Positions 10,643 through 19,616 of a stretch of DNA of 64,000 bases are shown one piece after another; position 1 is the stretch's first letter; each line of letters begins with the position of its first letter. The stretch lies in the NCBI GenBank assembly GCA_002840165.1, contig PGZN01000004.1, forward strand, positions 31,623 through 95,622, read 5' to 3'. Position numbers and translations under genes: made by a program. The DNA is from Firmicutes bacterium HGW-Firmicutes-8 (lineage in GTDB: Bacteria > Bacillota > Thermincolia > Thermincolales > UBA2595). The notes beneath the pieces were generated by a model that worked only from the letters and a program-made list of their open reading frames with translations, did no database searches and was not told the DNA's origin.

Positions 10643-11224
10643 ATGGAAAAAATGCGGATTGTAGTTGCTGAAAGGGATAATTCACTTCGTAAAAACTTAA
10701 AAGAAATGCTGACTCAGGTTGGGTATCTCGTAGTTGGGGAAGCCGATGACGGCATGACAGCTCTTAAAGTTATCCGCAGCTTACAACCCGATATAGTCTT
10801 GGTCGCCGCGAACCTGCCGGTTTTGAGCGGATTTGAACTGGCCGGAATCATCGAGGAAAGCAAGCTTTCGGCTGTGGTTTTGATGGCAGACTATGGGGAG
10901 AAAGACTTATTGTGCAAAGATGGTGAAGGATGGCCAATTCCTGTTTTGGTAAAGCCTTTTGACGAAGTTCACCTTTTTTCTGTTTTAGAGTATTCTTATG
11001 CGGCTTTTGCTAAGCTGGTAAGCCTGGACAGTGAGATTCACCGCCTGAAGACCGACCTGGTGACCCGGAAAGTTGTTGAAAAAGCCAAGGGTATACTTAT
11101 GAAGACCCAGGGGTTGACAGAAGAAGCTGCCTTTAAGAAAATGCAGTCACAGAGCATGAAAAAAAGGACTTCCATGAAAAAAATTGCGGAAGCCGTTATT
11201 ACCGCATACGAGGTTTCCAAATAG
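10643..11224 (+). CDS. ANTAR-domain regulator with Ala at the phosphorylation site
   Basis: 193 residues: receiver (1-120) and ANTAR domain (about 138-188; RKVVEKAKGILMK, LTEEAAFKKMQ). Same length as the regulator at 34440. Position 55, the phospho-acceptor, is Ala (VLVAANLP), so phosphorylation there is impossible; Glu10/Asp12 and the Lys of LVKPFDE remain. An upstream in-frame ATG at 10604 exists, but ATG 10643 has AGGAG seven bases before it and matches the paralogues. It has no nitrogen gene directly beside it on the same strand. Its 3' end overlaps the convergent ATPase gene by 26 bases. Confidence 0.88.
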   Translation: MEKMRIVVAERDNSLRKNLKEMLTQVGYLVVGEADDGMTALKVIRSLQPDIVLVAANLPVLSGFELAGIIEESKLSAVVLMADYGEKDLLCKDGEGWPIPVLVKPFDEVHLFSVLEYSYAAFAKLVSLDSEIHRLKTDLVTRKVVEKAKGILMKTQGLTEEAAFKKMQSQSMKKRTSMKKIAEAVITAYEVSK

Positions 11225-12419
11225 CAGGTCGTTTCGGACTTACTGCCACGAGGCATCTTGCGGGAGAGCTGGTCATTTGGCCCTGACCCTCTGGCGGAAG
11301 GAGAACTTTTTCAGCATACCTCAGTACCCTGGTCAATATTTCTTCTTTTTTGGCGTTAATTGCCGCGAAGTTCATGGCTGGAATGTAATACGACTCCATT
11401 AGATCGTGTTCTGCCTTAGCCCGGCCGATGAAATGAACAGACCTGTCAAAGGCAGCCTTAAACCTCTCCCGGCAGCTATTGATTTCATCAGAATAAAGGG
11501 CCAGAGTATCTTTGCTCAAAAAAGCCGACAGGTCAATCTCTATACAGGATTTAAGATTAACCAGGCAGCTTGGTTCAAATGAAACAGGAGCCGATAAATT
11601 AGCCACTGCCGTAGAAAGTTCGGGGATAACGACAACATCTACATTTTGCGGAACGAAAGAGCAGTGGTATACTTCAGTAAATAAACCCAGGGTCTTGGCC
11701 AGATCGGCTGTTTTACTGATAATAGTAGCTTTGCCGCTGCCCGGTTCCCCTTTTATCACATAGAGTTTTTCTGTTTCCTGAAGAATGGTATCCAGGTAGT
11801 TCATTGGACCGTCTGGGGTTATTGCATTGGCAAAGAGGTGGCGTGAATGGCCCTGTTCGCGGAAGTTAGGGGTAACCCCTGAGAATATATCCCTCCACAT
11901 GGAAACCGCGCTTTCGTTTACCCTGCCGAAATCGGTTGCTTCCGTAATATAACTCTCCCATTCCTCATGAATAGCTTTCGCCTCTTTCAGACTGAAGTAA
12001 GCCATTTGAAATAGGCGGCCCACCCGGCGGTTTGATTTTAGAATAGCTTTTTTATTCTGTCTCATTAACCCTTCATCCCAGTAATCACCCAAGTGGACGA
12101 TTTCGTCAACTGCCCCCGGATTTTTAGGGTCAACAACATGGGGTGCGGTACCGTCAATTAAGGCTACACCGATCTGAGGGATACACACTCCGTCAAGGGA
12201 ACCGTTATCAGACGAACAGCAGTGATACTCGACATCATAACCCATCTCCAGCATCGTTTCCCCTATTGAGCGCATCAGGGTAGACTTCCCAACACCGGGG
12301 CCGCCTTTAATTATAAAAATTCGCGTCGCGTCAGGTGGGATAATGTAGTCATAGTAAGAGTAAAACCCCTGAGATGTATTCCCTCCCGGGAACAGTTTTT
12401 TCAGTTTGCCTCTGGCCAA
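11199..12419 (-). CDS. Duplicated P-loop ATPase (PRK06851-like)
   Basis: About 406 residues with two nucleotide-binding repeats: P-loop GGPGVGKST near residue 40 and a second P-loop GEPGSGKAT near 225, each followed by a similar YHC-rich stretch (EYHCCSSDNGSLDG and VYHCSFVPQNVD). This is the layout of a Firmicutes family of unknown function. The longer frame upstream is unlikely to be coding; the start is taken as TTG at 12419 behind AAAAGGAGG. Its last 26 bases overlap the convergent ANTAR regulator gene. An attenuator-like hairpin lies upstream. Confidence 0.7.
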   Translation of the reverse strand: MARGKLKKLFPGGNTSQGFYSYYDYIIPPDATRIFIIKGGPGVGKSTLMRSIGETMLEMGYDVEYHCCSSDNGSLDGVCIPQIGVALIDGTAPHVVDPKNPGAVDEIVHLGDYWDEGLMRQNKKAILKSNRRVGRLFQMAYFSLKEAKAIHEEWESYITEATDFGRVNESAVSMWRDIFSGVTPNFREQGHSRHLFANAITPDGPMNYLDTILQETEKLYVIKGEPGSGKATIISKTADLAKTLGLFTEVYHCSFVPQNVDVVVIPELSTAVANLSAPVSFEPSCLVNLKSCIEIDLSAFLSKDTLALYSDEINSCRERFKAAFDRSVHFIGRAKAEHDLMESYYIPAMNFAAINAKKEEILTRVLRYAEKVLLPPEGQGQMTSSPARCLVAVSPKRPAIWKPRMR

Positions 12420-12480
12420 AGTTTGACAACCTCCTTTTAGTTTTTTCCGGCCAGGGTAATCCCTGGTTGGAAGACATATA

Positions 12481-12545
12481 AAAAGCCTCAGTGAGCAGTT
12501 CAAATAGCTTCGCAGCCAAGACCTGTCAGTGAGGCGCCGTCTTCT
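12481..12545 (-). promoter_or_regulatory. Attenuator-like hairpin before the ATPase gene
   Basis: Reading the minus strand, GCCTCACTGA (about 12530) can pair with TCACTGAGGC (about 12485), followed by TTTTT. It is a terminator-like stem with a large loop 60 bases before the start. A small hairpin CCGTC-AGAA-GACGG precedes it. The six-base A1/G4 loops of the nitrogen leaders are not seen, so the regulator is unknown. Confidence 0.45.
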
Positions 12546-12670
12546 GACGGAATATTGAGTTGTAGATAAACAAGTCGGATTGTCATCGACATCCCTGTGA
12601 TATATCGACGGATTTGATAGTACATCATATGATATATTCTTCGATGTTGACACCAAAAAAAAGCAATGAC

Positions 12671-13316
12671 CAGTGACTTACGAAACAGAAACCACAGAGG
12701 TCACAGAGGTTGAGATAGAGGGCACAGAGGGAAATCGGCAACCCTTACTATATTCCTTCTACCCAAGTACGTGACAACCTAAAAAAAAAATATATAAAAC
12801 AAAAAAACAGTTACAGGTCATATGAAGGTTCGTTTCTACCCAACATAGTTCAACTGTCTCTGGAAAAACGCGGAGATCCCGGAGGATGCGGAGAGCGCGG
12901 AGGAATAAATTTATATTGTTTCTAAAAGTACAGAGTTACGAAATTGAACTGGGGAGTAAGTAGTACGGATTACTTTCTGTTTTTTTCAATTTTTCATCTT
13001 TCTCTTTGTGGTCTTTATTGAGCCGGAGGGAATACTTTAAAACCTTTGTGGTAAATTCGGTTTTATAATGCCAACTATCACGATTTTATTATTTATGTCT
13101 CCGCGCTCTCTGCGGTTTTTTCCGATACAGTAGAACTATGTTGGGTAGAAAAGAATACTCGTATGAACTGAAATTGTTTTTTGTTTTGTACATATTTAAT
13201 TTAAACTACAGCTACCTTGGGTAGTAAGAACTCAGTTGGGGGTACTGATGTCTCTCTGTGTCCTCTGACTCAGCCTCTGTGACCTCTGTGGTTTCTGTTT
13301 CTCTTTACGAATACTA
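12671..13316. repeat. 640-bp palindromic element with CACAGAGG arms
   Basis: The left arm at about 12675-12735 (CAGAAACCACAGAGGTCACAG, then GGGCACAGAGG) is the reverse complement of the right arm at about 13248-13312, with few mismatches. Inside, CGCGGAG repeats (about 12870-12905) face CTCCGCG repeats (about 13098-13120), and CTACCCAACATAGTTC (about 12835) faces GAACTATGTTGGGTAG (about 13132). No open frame is supported. The same internal modules occur at 9.4-10.0, 22.5 and 30.1 kb. Confidence 0.8.
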
Positions 13317-13327
13317 AGTTTCCAATC

Positions 13328-13366
13328 GAAAAGAAAAGGACTGCTTCATTCGAAACAGTCCCTTTC
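13328..13366 (-). terminator. Intrinsic terminator after asnB
   Basis: On the minus strand, GGACTG / CAGTCC stem then TTTTCTTTTC, just past the asnB stop. Confidence 0.85.
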
Positions 13367-13378
13367 ATGCGGCGTATC

Positions 13379-15223
13379 TTATACGATTGAAACTTTATAT
13401 TCTCTCAGCCAGGTGTCTACCTGGATCAGGTAAGCAAAGAGCTGCGGGCTGGTCATCAGCTGGCCAAACCAGGGTTTGTCAAAAAGGTCACCTTCGGCCT
13501 GGGTCATCCTCCGGACGGTATCTGTATTTATCAGTGGTAGTAAAGGTGAGGATGGGTCATGGATAATTTGCCCCAGCCAAGTCCTTACAGCTTCCAGGTA
13601 AGCCGGGTTGTGGGTTTTTGGATATGGGCTTTTTTTGCGGTTCAGGACCGGTTCCGGCAGGATTCCCGCCAGGGCTCGGCGCAGGATGCCTTTCTCCCTA
13701 TCGTCACAGGTTTTCATCTGCCAGGGAATGTTCCATACATATTCCACGAGGCGGTGGTCACAGAACGGTACCCGCACTTCCAGGCCGGTGGCCATGCTCA
13801 TGCGGTCTTTGCGGTCAAGCAGGGTCGTCATAAACCAGGTTATGTTCAGGTAAAACATCTCGCGCCTGCGGGCCTCCAAAGGGTCTTCACCAGGCAGCCG
13901 GGGCACTTCGGAAAGAGTTTCCCGGTACCTCCTGTCAATATATTCTTGAGGTTTAACCAGGTTAACCAGGTCATCGGAAAAAACCTCACTGCGTATGGCT
14001 ACTGCCCTTAACCAGGGGAAAGTGCCGCCCGTCAGGGCCTCTTCACTGTGAAACCAGGGGTAACCGCCGAATACTTCATCGGCGCATTCACCGGACTGGG
14101 CTACAGTGGCCTGTTTTTTTATTTCCCGGCAGAGCAGGTAAAGAGAGGCGTCGATGTCGGCCATCCCTGGCAAATCACGGGCCCGAACGGCAGCTGTCAG
14201 CGCTTCCACAAGTTCGGTAGTACCGATGTTAATATAGTGGTGGCAGGTCCCGAAATGTTCAGCAACATAATTTACCCATGGCGCGTCAGGTGAGGGTTCA
14301 AACTGATTGGGACTAAAATGGACCTCATTTCCTAAATAATCGATTGAAAAAGTATGCAGGGGACCGCGCCCTTCCCGGCCAAAAACACCTGCTGCTATAG
14401 CTGTCAGAGCACTTGAGTCTAACCCGCCCGATAAAAGTGTACAGACCGGCACATCAGCCACCAGCTGTCTTTCGATGGAGTCCAGTAACAAATTTTTTAC
14501 AGCAGCCACAGTGTTATCAAGGTCATCCGAATGTTCCCTGCTCTCCAGCTGCCAGTAGCGTTGTAAGCGTACCCCGGCGTCGTTATACATAAGGCTGTGC
14601 CCCGGTTTAATTTCACTGATATCCTTAAAGACCCCGTGCCCCGGTGTCCTGGAAGGGCCAAGGGCAAAAACTTCGGCCAGGCCCTCGGCATCAACCTCCG
14701 GTTTGACAGCTGGATGGGCCAGCAGGGCTTTCAGCTCAGACCCAAACATGAATGCGCTTCCGCGCAGGGCGTAAAAGAGGGGTTTGACCCCGAAACGGTC
14801 ACGGGCCAGAAACAAGCTCTGTCCCTTTTCATCCCAGACGGCAAAGGCGAATATCCCGTTGAGGCGACTGACACATGCTGTACCCCATTCCATGTATGCG
14901 TTTAATAGGACTTCAGTATCGGAATGCCCTTGAAATATGCAGCCGCGGCCGCTCAGCTTATCCCTTAACTCGGGGGTATTATACAGTTCTCCGTTATAGA
15001 CAAGCACATAAGTACTGTCTCCACGCCTACGGACCATGGGCTGCCCGCCGCCGGCGGGATCGACCACGATGAGGCGGCGGTGGCCTAGGATGGCGTTTTT
15101 GGACTGCCATAAGCCTTCGGCATCCGGACCACGGGGGGCCAGGGTTTCAGTCATCTTTTGGACAATTAAGGATTGGCTGGAGATATCTCTTTTCAAATCA
15201 ACCCAGCCTGTTATTCCACACAT
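13379..15223 (-). CDS. asnB: Asparagine synthetase (glutamine-hydrolysing)
   Basis: Makes asparagine from aspartate, glutamine and ATP. The N-terminal class II amidotransferase domain starts with the catalytic Cys2 (MCGITGW), with RGPDAEG and VYNGELYN following. The C-terminal synthetase domain has the PP-loop SGGLDSSA near residue 265 and the GECADEVFGGYPW motif near 375. 614 residues is normal. Start ATG follows GAGGAGG. It is preceded by a textbook twin-hairpin ANTAR leader, so it probably belongs to the nitrogen regulon although it lies on the opposite strand. Confidence 0.95.
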   Translation of the reverse strand: MCGITGWVDLKRDISSQSLIVQKMTETLAPRGPDAEGLWQSKNAILGHRRLIVVDPAGGGQPMVRRRGDSTYVLVYNGELYNTPELRDKLSGRGCIFQGHSDTEVLLNAYMEWGTACVSRLNGIFAFAVWDEKGQSLFLARDRFGVKPLFYALRGSAFMFGSELKALLAHPAVKPEVDAEGLAEVFALGPSRTPGHGVFKDISEIKPGHSLMYNDAGVRLQRYWQLESREHSDDLDNTVAAVKNLLLDSIERQLVADVPVCTLLSGGLDSSALTAIAAGVFGREGRGPLHTFSIDYLGNEVHFSPNQFEPSPDAPWVNYVAEHFGTCHHYINIGTTELVEALTAAVRARDLPGMADIDASLYLLCREIKKQATVAQSGECADEVFGGYPWFHSEEALTGGTFPWLRAVAIRSEVFSDDLVNLVKPQEYIDRRYRETLSEVPRLPGEDPLEARRREMFYLNITWFMTTLLDRKDRMSMATGLEVRVPFCDHRLVEYVWNIPWQMKTCDDREKGILRRALAGILPEPVLNRKKSPYPKTHNPAYLEAVRTWLGQIIHDPSSPLLPLINTDTVRRMTQAEGDLFDKPWFGQLMTSPQLFAYLIQVDTWLREYKVSIV

Positions 15224-15291
15224 AGATTTTAACCTCCTCTAAAGATGTACTCTGTTTAATTAATTGACCATCCCCCCGGATGCCTTGTACA

Positions 15292-15360
15292 AAACAAAAA
15301 GCCCTAAATACGTTAAAGTATTTAAGGCTTCATTGCCTGGCAGGTACGCCATTGTACCTG
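15292..15360 (-). promoter_or_regulatory. ANTAR antitermination leader of asnB
   Basis: On the minus strand: hairpin 1 CAGGTAC-AATGGC-GTACCTG (15341-15360), hairpin 2 AGGC-AATGAA-GCCT (15325-15338), both with six-base loops having A1 and G4. The 3' arm of hairpin 2 is also the 5' arm of the terminator GCC(T)TAAATAC / GTATTTA(G)GGC plus T5 (15292-15328). The two folds exclude each other, as in the EutV mechanism. This is the cleanest example in the window. Confidence 0.85.
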
Positions 15361-15469
15361 TTTGTTCAGTACTATAATATGTGGGTGGCCGGCAAGAGTT
15401 TACATTTCCGGCCGGGTTTCTTTCTTTACCCTAGCGCAGCAAAGCTGCAACCAAAATTGGCAAATAAAT

Positions 15470-15501
15470 AATAAAGGCCAGGGAAAAATCCCCCGGCCTG
15501 T
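15470..15501 (-). terminator. Intrinsic terminator after the AIM24-like gene
   Basis: Minus-strand stem AGGCCGGGGGA / TCCCTGGCCT with a T-rich tail, 40 bases after the stop at 15543. Confidence 0.85.
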
Positions 15502-15542
15502 TTATACAACTTGATACTCTGTTTTGATTGTCTATTTACCGC

Positions 15543-16046
15543 TTAAAAGGCTTCCCAGAATATCTCCGCCGATACCGGCAACACCCTTGGACTCTTCCTT
15601 ATGCCCGGAACGCGAAGCTGGGTTAGGCGCTGCAGGATAAACCCTTCTCCACCGAAGAGGCCGGCCCCTATCTTTTTGGTAAAGGCTACTTCAATGTCTA
15701 CTCCATTGGCTGAACATAGGAAACCGTCTTTTTGAACAAGAAAATTGCCCCCCAGTTTGGCTAGGTCAAGGGGAATAATATGGCCTGGGTATGGGGCGGC
15801 GAAGGCTACCCGTGACTTGCCTGAGGCGGTATTCAAAAATGTGGTGATAAAAAAGCTTTCCCCTGTGACCATCCTCTTCAGACCGCCGAAGAGGCCGCCG
15901 CCACCAGTACCTGTCTGCATCTCGATACCGTTTTCCATATACATCATGGCCCCGGCTTCAGCCCGGACCCCCTCCTGGGGATCAAGTTCAATCTCCACTG
16001 CCTGCATATCCGCACTGATAATCTTGTAATCAATTACATCTGCCAT
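15543..16046 (-). pseudogene. AIM24/TIGR00266-family gene with internal deletion and frame loss
   Basis: The open frame gives 167 residues. The N-terminal about 135 (from IISADMQAVEIEL through AGAMMYM, GLFGGLKRM and GAGLFGGEGFILQRL) match the AIM24-like family, whose members are usually about 230-260 residues. After EGFILQRL the frame reads an unrelated proline/arginine tail. In another frame the same DNA encodes GHKEESKGVAGIGGDILGS and LLSGK ending at 15532, which looks like the family's glycine-rich C-terminus. So the middle is deleted and the end is out of frame. The start ATG has an AAAGGAGAG site. Product function in bacteria is unknown. Confidence 0.7.
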
Positions 16047-16168
16047 ACTTTTCTCTCCTTTACTATTAATTCAAAAGACTGTTTAATGATAGAAAAAGGT
16101 TCTACAATACGTGCGATTTTTCCTCCAAGGTTGCTAAAATGCAGTTTAAAAAAATGAATAAATAACTG

Positions 16169-16276
16169 TTGACATTTGTTTTATAGTGAGGTATCATTTC
16201 AACTATAAATTAAACACCGATACGCAGCTGTATCAATCAAGCACAGAAGCTTTCCGATGACCGGAAAGCGTTTTTT
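16169..16276 (+). promoter_or_regulatory. nif promoter and first ANTAR leader of nifH
   Basis: Sigma-A promoter TTGACA (16169-16174), 17 bases, TATCAT (16192-16197). Then hairpin 1 GATAC-GCAGCT-GTATC (16219-16234; loop G1, G4) and hairpin 2 AAGC-ACAGAA-GCTT (16239-16252; A1, G4). The 3' arm of hairpin 2 overlaps terminator GCTTTCCG / CGGAAAGC plus T6 (16249-16276). No sigma-54 box was seen, so nif control here appears to be by termination. Confidence 0.8.
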
Positions 16277-16297
16277 ATTTACATTGTTGTTTTATTC

Positions 16298-16376
16298 GTA
16301 CCAAGGTGTACATACGGGCACAGGGGCCTTTTGGCAGAGTGGATTACTTTCCTTCTGCCGAAAGGCCCTTTTTATT
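16298..16376 (+). promoter_or_regulatory. Second, tandem ANTAR leader of nifH
   Basis: Directly after the first unit: hairpin GTAC-CAAGGT-GTAC (16298-16311; G4 but C1) and GGGC-ACAGGG-GCCT (16316-16329; A1, G4). The latter overlaps a very strong terminator GGGCCTTT..GGCAGA / TCTGCC..AAAGGCCC plus T5 (16324-16375). The nif operon would therefore pass two termination checkpoints. Confidence 0.72.
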
Positions 16377-16396
16377 TATCCAAAATAAAAACTTAG

Positions 16397-17227
<831 letters not shown>

Positions 17228-17271
17228 TTAATAAAAAATTTAATTAAATGTGAAAGCGAGGATTGACAATT

Positions 17272-17598
17272 ATGTTAATGATTAAGGCTATTGTAAGGCC
17301 TGAAAAGGCTAACCAGATCCTGATCGAGTTAAATGACGCCGGGTTTCCGGCAGTAACAAAAATCGATGTAGTTGGCCGTGGTAAACAAAAGGGCGTTATG
17401 ATAGGTGACGTGGTTTATGACGAGATTCCCAAAGAGTTGTTATTAATGGTGGTTAACGACGAAGATAAGGAAGATGTGATCAGTGTCATTACTAAAACCG
17501 CTAAAACGGGTGAAAAAGGCGCCTTTGGGGATGGTAAAATATTCATTACTCCCGTCGAAGAAGTCTATACCATCAGCAGCGGCAAAAAAGAACTCTAG
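17272..17598 (+). CDS. nifI1: PII-like nitrogenase regulator NifI1
   Basis: About 108 residues, PII family. The NifI1 signature is GFPAVTKIDVVGRGKQKG leading into a T-loop that differs from GlnB/GlnK, then GDGKIFITPVEEVYTI. In methanogens NifI1/NifI2 form a complex that binds NifDK and blocks it when 2-oxoglutarate is low, i.e. under ammonium. ATG 17272 is preferred over TTG 17263 because the family begins MLMIKAIVRPEK. Lies 44 bases after nifH. Confidence 0.92.
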   Translation: MLMIKAIVRPEKANQILIELNDAGFPAVTKIDVVGRGKQKGVMIGDVVYDEIPKELLLMVVNDEDKEDVISVITKTAKTGEKGAFGDGKIFITPVEEVYTISSGKKEL

Positions 17599-17609
17599 GG
17601 GGGATCGGC

Positions 17610-17984
17610 ATGAAGGAAGTTATTGCAATTGTCCGGATGAACAAGGTTGGTAAGACCAGGCTGGCCCTGGCAGATGCCGGGTTTTGCCGGTTGACTGCTA
17701 CAAAGGTGATGGGACGGGGCAAGCTGCTGAAAGACCTGTCCCTGCTTGTCAAGGTCAATGATGAAAACCGCGATATGATGCTGGAGAGTATGTTAAAAGG
17801 CGGTCGGTTGATACCCAAACGTATGCTGACTGTTTTGGTGAACGATGAAGATGTCCGGAAAGTGGTTGATACTATTATTTCAGCAAACAAAGAAGGACAT
17901 ATCGGTGACGGCAAGATCTTTGTCCTGCCTATTCTGGATGTAGTAAGGGTGAGGACAGGTGAACGCGGAGAAGATGCAATTTAA
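17610..17984 (+). CDS. nifI2: PII-like nitrogenase regulator NifI2
   Basis: 124 residues, PII fold with the NifI2-type opening MKEVIAIVRMNKVGKT, a variant T-loop, RLIPKRMLTVLV and [23 protein letters not shown]. Acts with NifI1 in ammonium- and 2-oxoglutarate-dependent control of dinitrogenase (known in Methanococcus maripaludis). Starts 11 bases after nifI1 behind AGGGGGGATC and ends 20 bases before nifD. Confidence 0.92.
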   Translation: MKEVIAIVRMNKVGKTRLALADAGFCRLTATKVMGRGKLLKDLSLLVKVNDENRDMMLESMLKGGRLIPKRMLTVLVNDEDVRKVVDTIISANKEGHIGDGKIFVLPILDVVRVRTGERGEDAI

Positions 17985-18004
17985 CGGAATAGGAGGTCTA
18001 ATTC

Positions 18005-19615
18005 ATGGGAGTAAATGAGAAAAACATCGATGCCATCCTGGAAGCATATCCCGCAAAGGTTAAAAGAAATCGCAAAAAGCACATTCTGATAAAAGATTCA
18101 ACCCAGGGCAGGCAGGAACTGGAGGCCAACACCAGGACGATTCCGGGGATTATCACAAACCGGGGATGTGCTTACGCAGGCTGTAAGGGCGTGGTATTAG
18201 GCCCAATTAAGGATATCGTACATATCACCCACGGCCCCATCGGATGTGGTTACTATTCCTGGCTTACCCGGAGAAATAAAGCAGCCACCCCTGAGGATGG
18301 GAAGAATTACATGACCTACTGTGTATCTACCGACATGCAGGAAAGCGATATTGTTTTTGGCGGTGAGAAAAAGCTGACCCGCATGATTGATGATGTGGTG
18401 GAAATCTTTAAACCCAATGCGATTACCGTATCAGCTACCTGCCCGGTGGGTCTGATCGGGGACGATATTAACGCTGTAGCTAAAGCCGCCCAGGAAAAAC
18501 ACGGCCTCCCGGTTTTATCTTTTAACTGTGAAGGTTATAAAGGGGTCAGCCAGTCAGCGGGCCATCATATTGCCAATAATGGGGTCATGGAACACATAGT
18601 GGGACAGGGTGATTTAACTGAGGCCCCAGCCAAATACTCCATCAACTTACTGGGCGAATACAACATAGGTGGGGACGGTTGGGAAATTCACCGGTTTCTC
18701 AAAGATATAGGCTACCATGTTATTTCAGTTTTGACCGGTGACGGCTCTTACGAAACAATTAAAAATGCCCATGTCGCCGATTTGAACCTGGTCCAGTGCC
18801 ACCGTTCTATTAACTATATTGCCGACATGCTGGAAAAAAAATATGGCACACCATGGCTGAAAGTCAACTTCATCGGGGTTCAAAGCACCATCGATTCCCT
18901 GCGCAACATGGCCCTATATTTTGGTGATGAAGAATTGATTAGGAGAACCGAGGAAGTTATCGCCAGGGAGGTTGCCAGAATCGAACCCATCATGGAGCAG
19001 TACAAGAAGATTTGTCAGGGGAAAACGGCTTTCTGTTTCGTAGGAGGTTCCAGGGGCCACCACTACCAGGGCCTTTTCGCCGAGTTGGGGATTGAAACCG
19101 TCCTGGCCGGTTACGAATTTGCCCACCGGGACGATTATGAAGGCCGCGAGGTTATCCCTGACATCAAGCCTGACGCGGACAGCAAGAACATACCTGACCT
19201 GAACGTGGAACCTGACCGGAAATTTTTTAAACTAAAAATTTCTCCGGAAAAAGCCGAGGAATTGAAGAAGACGATTCCGCTGGGTGACTACAAGGGTCTG
19301 ATTGCTGAAATGAATGACGGCCATCTGATTACAGATGACCTTAACCATTACGAGACTGAGGAGCTCATCAAACTCTTAAAGCCGGACATATTTGCTTCCG
19401 GAATCAAGGATAAATTTATCCCGCAAAAAATGGGTATCCCCTCTAAACAGATCCATTCGTACGATTACAGTGGGCCCTATGCCGGGTTCAACGGGGCTGT
19501 GAAATTCGCGGAAGACATCGCCATGGGGTTTGTATCACCTACGTGGAACTTCATTTCTCCACCCTGGAAGGACAAACCGCTCTTGGAAGGTTCCATACAG
19601 AAGGAGGGACATTAA
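18005..19615 (+). CDS. nifD: Nitrogenase molybdenum-iron protein alpha chain
   Basis: Carries the FeMo-cofactor. FeMo-co ligands: Cys in NLVQCHRSINYI (Azotobacter Cys275) and His in KQIHSYDYSGP (His442). P-cluster cysteines are in NRGCAYAGCKG, GPIGCGYYSW and SATCPVGLIGDD. Active-site neighbours are typical of Mo enzymes: Val in KGVVLGP (Val70) and Gln/His in GVSQSAGHHIAN (Gln191, His195). 536 residues is longer than Azotobacter NifD and fits the clostridial/archaeal form with an insertion. ATG with AGGAGG upstream. Confidence 0.97.
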   Translation: MGVNEKNIDAILEAYPAKVKRNRKKHILIKDSTQGRQELEANTRTIPGIITNRGCAYAGCKGVVLGPIKDIVHITHGPIGCGYYSWLTRRNKAATPEDGKNYMTYCVSTDMQESDIVFGGEKKLTRMIDDVVEIFKPNAITVSATCPVGLIGDDINAVAKAAQEKHGLPVLSFNCEGYKGVSQSAGHHIANNGVMEHIVGQGDLTEAPAKYSINLLGEYNIGGDGWEIHRFLKDIGYHVISVLTGDGSYETIKNAHVADLNLVQCHRSINYIADMLEKKYGTPWLKVNFIGVQSTIDSLRNMALYFGDEELIRRTEEVIAREVARIEPIMEQYKKICQGKTAFCFVGGSRGHHYQGLFAELGIETVLAGYEFAHRDDYEGREVIPDIKPDADSKNIPDLNVEPDRKFFKLKISPEKAEELKKTIPLGDYKGLIAEMNDGHLITDDLNHYETEELIKLLKPDIFASGIKDKFIPQKMGIPSKQIHSYDYSGPYAGFNGAVKFAEDIAMGFVSPTWNFISPPWKDKPLLEGSIQKEGH

Positions 19616-19616
19616 G

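Noticed and set aside
12481..12600. ANTAR-type leader before the minus-strand ATPase gene
   Set aside because: A terminator-like stem exists, but no paired six-base A1/G4 loops precede it.
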